Assembly (NCBI GenBank): GCA_016926755.1
Contig: JAFGNZ010000091.1
Location: 1-44,043 of the forward strand
DNA length: 44,043 bases
DNA from: Myxococcaceae bacterium
GTDB lineage: Bacteria; Myxococcota; Myxococcia; Myxococcales; Myxococcaceae
Reading direction: 5' to 3'
Part shown: positions 42,097-44,043 of the stretch, piece by piece
Layout: every line of letters starts with the position of its first letter
How positions within the stretch are numbered: position 1 is the stretch's first letter
Translations under genes and position numbers: made by a program
Notes under the pieces: model-generated
The model's input: the letters and a program-made list of their open reading frames with translations, nothing else
What the model was told of the DNA's origin: nothing
Databases searched by the model: none

Positions 42097-42771
42097 GTGG
42101 CTGTGCCCAAGGGAGGTGAGGCAGGAGCGTTCCTCGACGGCTGGTTCTCGTCGTTCTGTGACTGGCTGGCCGTCGACCGGGGCCGCGAGGTGCTCGAGGT
42201 CCTGAGTGACGCGGCTCAGGAGCTCTACGTGAACGCTCTCGCGGCGCATCACTTGCGGCACTATGGGCGGAGGCACACCGCGCTCAAGGATCCACCGCGC
42301 GGACAACTCTTCTGGGCGCGTTGTGAGTGGGGCAAGACGGATATCTGTTGCGGCATCGCCAGGGAGCCCATCGAAGACTGGGACTCAGACTACAAACGCA
42401 ACGCCACAGGCGATCTGGCGCTGATCGAGGCGAAGGTCATCTACAAACACTACTCACCCAGTATAAAGAGCGCGAAGGTCCAGGAGCTCGCCTCGAAGCT
42501 CAGCGAATCGGCTGCGGACGCTGAGTATCCGGGTGAACTCTTCGCGCTCGTCTGGTGGCTGACCTACGAGGAGCCCGCCAAGGATGAGGGGCCACGCATG
42601 TTGCTGGAGCAGATGCTGGAGGAGAAGGGACTCGTTCGTCGCGGCAACCGCGGCCTCGTCCGCGTCGCTACTGCCGACCTCCGAAGCGCCTGGCCCAACG
42701 AGACCAACGGGAAGCCGCTCGATGCCTGGCTGTTGGTCGGACTCTACTCGTACGTAAGACACGGGCCCTGA
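42097..42771 (+). CDS. PD-(D/E)XK-like protein, unknown function
   Basis: A 224-residue protein beginning at GTG 42097 (GGAGGG five bases upstream). Residues 100-118 read KRNATGDLALIEAKVIYKHY, with the spacing D...ExK of a PD-(D/E)XK nuclease active site (D106, E111, K113 by approximate count). Flanking helices (VQELASKLSES, MLLEQMLEEKGLVRR) are consistent with a small nuclease. It could alternatively be a restriction-like or DUF-family protein. It is divergent from the retron operon over a shared regulatory region and convergent with the truncated gene at 42818. Nothing else in the neighbourhood names its partner. Confidence 0.65.
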   Translation: MAVPKGGEAGAFLDGWFSSFCDWLAVDRGREVLEVLSDAAQELYVNALAAHHLRHYGRRHTALKDPPRGQLFWARCEWGKTDICCGIAREPIEDWDSDYKRNATGDLALIEAKVIYKHYSPSIKSAKVQELASKLSESAADAEYPGELFALVWWLTYEEPAKDEGPRMLLEQMLEEKGLVRRGNRGLVRVATADLRSAWPNETNGKPLDAWLLVGLYSYVRHGP

Positions 42772-42817
42772 TCTCGCCCGCGTTGTCCACGAAATCGGGG
42801 CAGGCTCAAGCGTCGAA

Positions 42818-43087
42818 TCAGGTTGCTCGCGCACGAACTGCGACACCCTCCACGGCTGCGGCGGAGCTGGGATTTCCTGCCCGGCCAATACAGGTGAGGA
42901 CAACCTCATACTCCCGCTTCGCAAGGGCAGAGCGAACCTTGCCGCGATAGGAGATGGTGCCAACTTCATCCTTGGCGCGGGAACTTTCGGCGAGACCCAG
43001 CGCGTCACGTGCTGCGAACAACTCCGGCGGAATGACCGTCAGGATCGCAATATCCACTTGTGGGGAGCCACCGTGCCGGTGCGCCAT
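42818..43087 (-). pseudogene. Truncated nucleoside phosphorylase/MTAN-like (PNP_UDP) fragment
   Basis: The 89-residue reading begins with QVDIAILTVIPPELFAARDA and continues to YEVVLTCIGRAGNPSSAAAV. This is the first strand-helix-strand of the PNP_UDP fold, as in nucleosidase domains attached to bacterial conflict effectors. Whole members have 230 or more residues; here the frame ends just after the second conserved stretch with an unrelated tail (EGVAVRARAT). The C-terminal two thirds, including the catalytic pocket, are missing. The truncation faces the stop of the 42097 gene, suggesting a rearrangement junction near 42772-42818. It might still be translated as a short protein. Confidence 0.65.
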
Positions 43088-43176
43088 GAACGAGCCTTCA
43101 TTCCGAAGAATCCGTCATGAAGTGTACGCGCTGCCCGCCGCCCACACCACCGAGGCCTCCCCTCGGGCACACGCTT

Positions 43177-44043
43177 CTATGGCTGCTCCGAGGTCGGAGG
43201 GCGCGTGGAATGGTAGGTAGGCACGTAACACCTGTTCTTCCATTCGTAGAGGGGGAGACTGCACGGGGGTGGCTCATGCGTTGGGCCTACCCAGCAGCCG
43301 CCATTGATCACGACTTCATGTCTCGTGCATGGAGGCTGACGCTGGCCGGGCAGCGGCTCCTTCGGCACATCGAGGCTGAGCCCCTCCTGCTCCGTCCCTT
43401 GTGGAGCGACGCTCACGCGTGCCGAGAGCACAGCCTCCGCCATGCCTGAGGTTCCTCCGTCCCGCTGCTCCTCCTCTCGTGGCGCTTCCGCCACCGCCGC
43501 GGGCGCCTGCACGGATTGCCAGGGCGCTGGCTCCCTCATGAGGAGAACCAGCCCAAAGCCCACGATCGGCGCGGCCAACCCCAGCCCCCATGCCAGGGCT
43601 CGGCGCATCCTCACGGGCCGCGCCGAGTAAGCCGGCGCTGTGTCAGGGGTGCGTTGCGGAATGAGACGATCCGCCTTGCGCCCAGCGGTCCGCGCCGCGT
43701 GCTCGAGCGCGCGGGCGACTTCCCCCGCCCTGCCCCGAGCCGACGGATCATCCGCGAGCATCTGGCAGATGAGCGACGCCAACTCCGGGCACGCCCCCAC
43801 CAGCGCGTCAGGCGATACCAACACCCGGAACGTCCACTCTGTGTCGTCCTCTGTCGACTCCGGGCCCTCGGCTGGCGGTGGGTATATGCCTGTGACGAGT
43901 CGGTAGGCCGTCACTCCCAGCGCGTACACGTCATCGGCCGCCCCGGCCTTGTAGCGAGCGCGTGCGTTGCGCCGGAACCTCCACTGGAAGCTCAGCGACT
44001 CGGGGCTCCAGTACTGCGGCGTGCCCGGAGGAACCGGCTCCCG
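43177..44043 (-). CDS. Ser/Thr protein kinase (Hanks type), 5' end outside the window
   Basis: The partial minus-strand gene starts beyond 44043. The readable part of the kinase core has VPPGTPQYWSPE (a P+1/APE-like segment) and AADDVYALGVTAYRLVTG (D-x-Y-x-L-G of subdomain IX), ending with LASLICQMLADDPSARGRAG. A transmembrane helix follows (RALAWGLGLAAPIVGFGLVLLM), then a periplasmic or external tail with five or more Cys residues (PPCTRHEVVINGGCWVGPTH..., KNRCYVPTYHS). This is the common layout of membrane-bound myxobacterial kinases, where the external tail senses ligand. The catalytic Lys, HRD and DFG lie outside the window. Confidence 0.85.
   Translation of the reverse strand, partial: REPVPPGTPQYWSPESLSFQWRFRRNARARYKAGAADDVYALGVTAYRLVTGIYPPPAEGPESTEDDTEWTFRVLVSPDALVGACPELASLICQMLADDPSARGRAGEVARALEHAARTAGRKADRLIPQRTPDTAPAYSARPVRMRRALAWGLGLAAPIVGFGLVLLMREPAPWQSVQAPAAVAEAPREEEQRDGGTSGMAEAVLSARVSVAPQGTEQEGLSLDVPKEPLPGQRQPPCTRHEVVINGGCWVGPTHEPPPCSLPLYEWKNRCYVPTYHSTRPPTSEQP

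Noticed and set aside
1-44043. CRISPR array
   Set aside because: No regularly spaced direct repeats of 25-40 bp were found by reading either strand.

Overview
The window is GC-rich throughout and coding-dense, with strong G/C bias at third codon positions. It has many lipoprotein signal peptides, a RoxA-like di-haem cytochrome, type IV minor pilins, a Ser/Thr protein kinase of the predatory/social type and a retron whose reverse transcriptase has a long N-terminal extension. Together these point to a myxobacterium (Myxococcales; Archangium/Cystobacter/Myxococcus-like). This is an inference from gene content; no rRNA or other phylogenetic marker is present.

Layout. (1) 1-4.1 kb is accessory-looking. 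It holds a secreted protein, then a run of tgtgccc repeats and a free-standing tRNA 3' end with its terminator (a probable integrase attachment scar). After these come a secreted Cys-rich protein, an IS110-type transposase remnant and a lipoprotein with Ig-like repeats that looks recombinant. (2) 4.1-9.3 kb is core-like: a multi-pass membrane protein, an HdeD-like protein, a RoxA-like cytochrome, a VOC protein and a small lipoprotein. (3) 9.3-18.7 kb on the minus strand holds a four-gene minor pilin operon (fimT/gspH, pilV, pilW, an oversized pilX, no pilY1) followed by a 1816-residue zinc-ribbon polytopic membrane protein. (4) 18.9-30.3 kb is mixed metabolism and envelope: argC-argB, a DUF2807 lipoprotein, a GNAT, an endonuclease III pseudogene, a phospholipase D, an acyl-CoA oxidase-like enzyme, a SnoaL-like lipoprotein and an M48 metalloprotease.

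(5) 30.3-43.1 kb reads as a defence island. Seven genes and one structured RNA run on the minus strand. The distal part is a translationally coupled trio: a HEPN-like protein, a KGGVGR-type ParA/MinD-like ATPase and an Sll1717-like P-loop ATPase. The proximal part is a retron operon: WGR-beta-propeller, WGR-ARM/HEAT, a SWIM zinc-finger protein, an msr-msd RNA that can be folded by eye with a 12-bp a1/a2 stem, and the reverse transcriptase. The ARM + SWIM + RT set matches what I remember as retron type XIII; the extra WGR-propeller gene heading the operon is the least expected part. Opposite the operon lies a PD-(D/E)XK-like ORF, with two near-identical partly palindromic repeats in the shared intergenic region and a truncated nucleoside-phosphorylase-like gene beyond it. 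The window ends inside a Ser/Thr kinase.

Proposed working model (inference): the RT and its msDNA form a sensing module restraining the ARM/SWIM/WGR proteins. The coupled HEPN-ATPase-ATPase trio would be a second, independent conflict module next to it.
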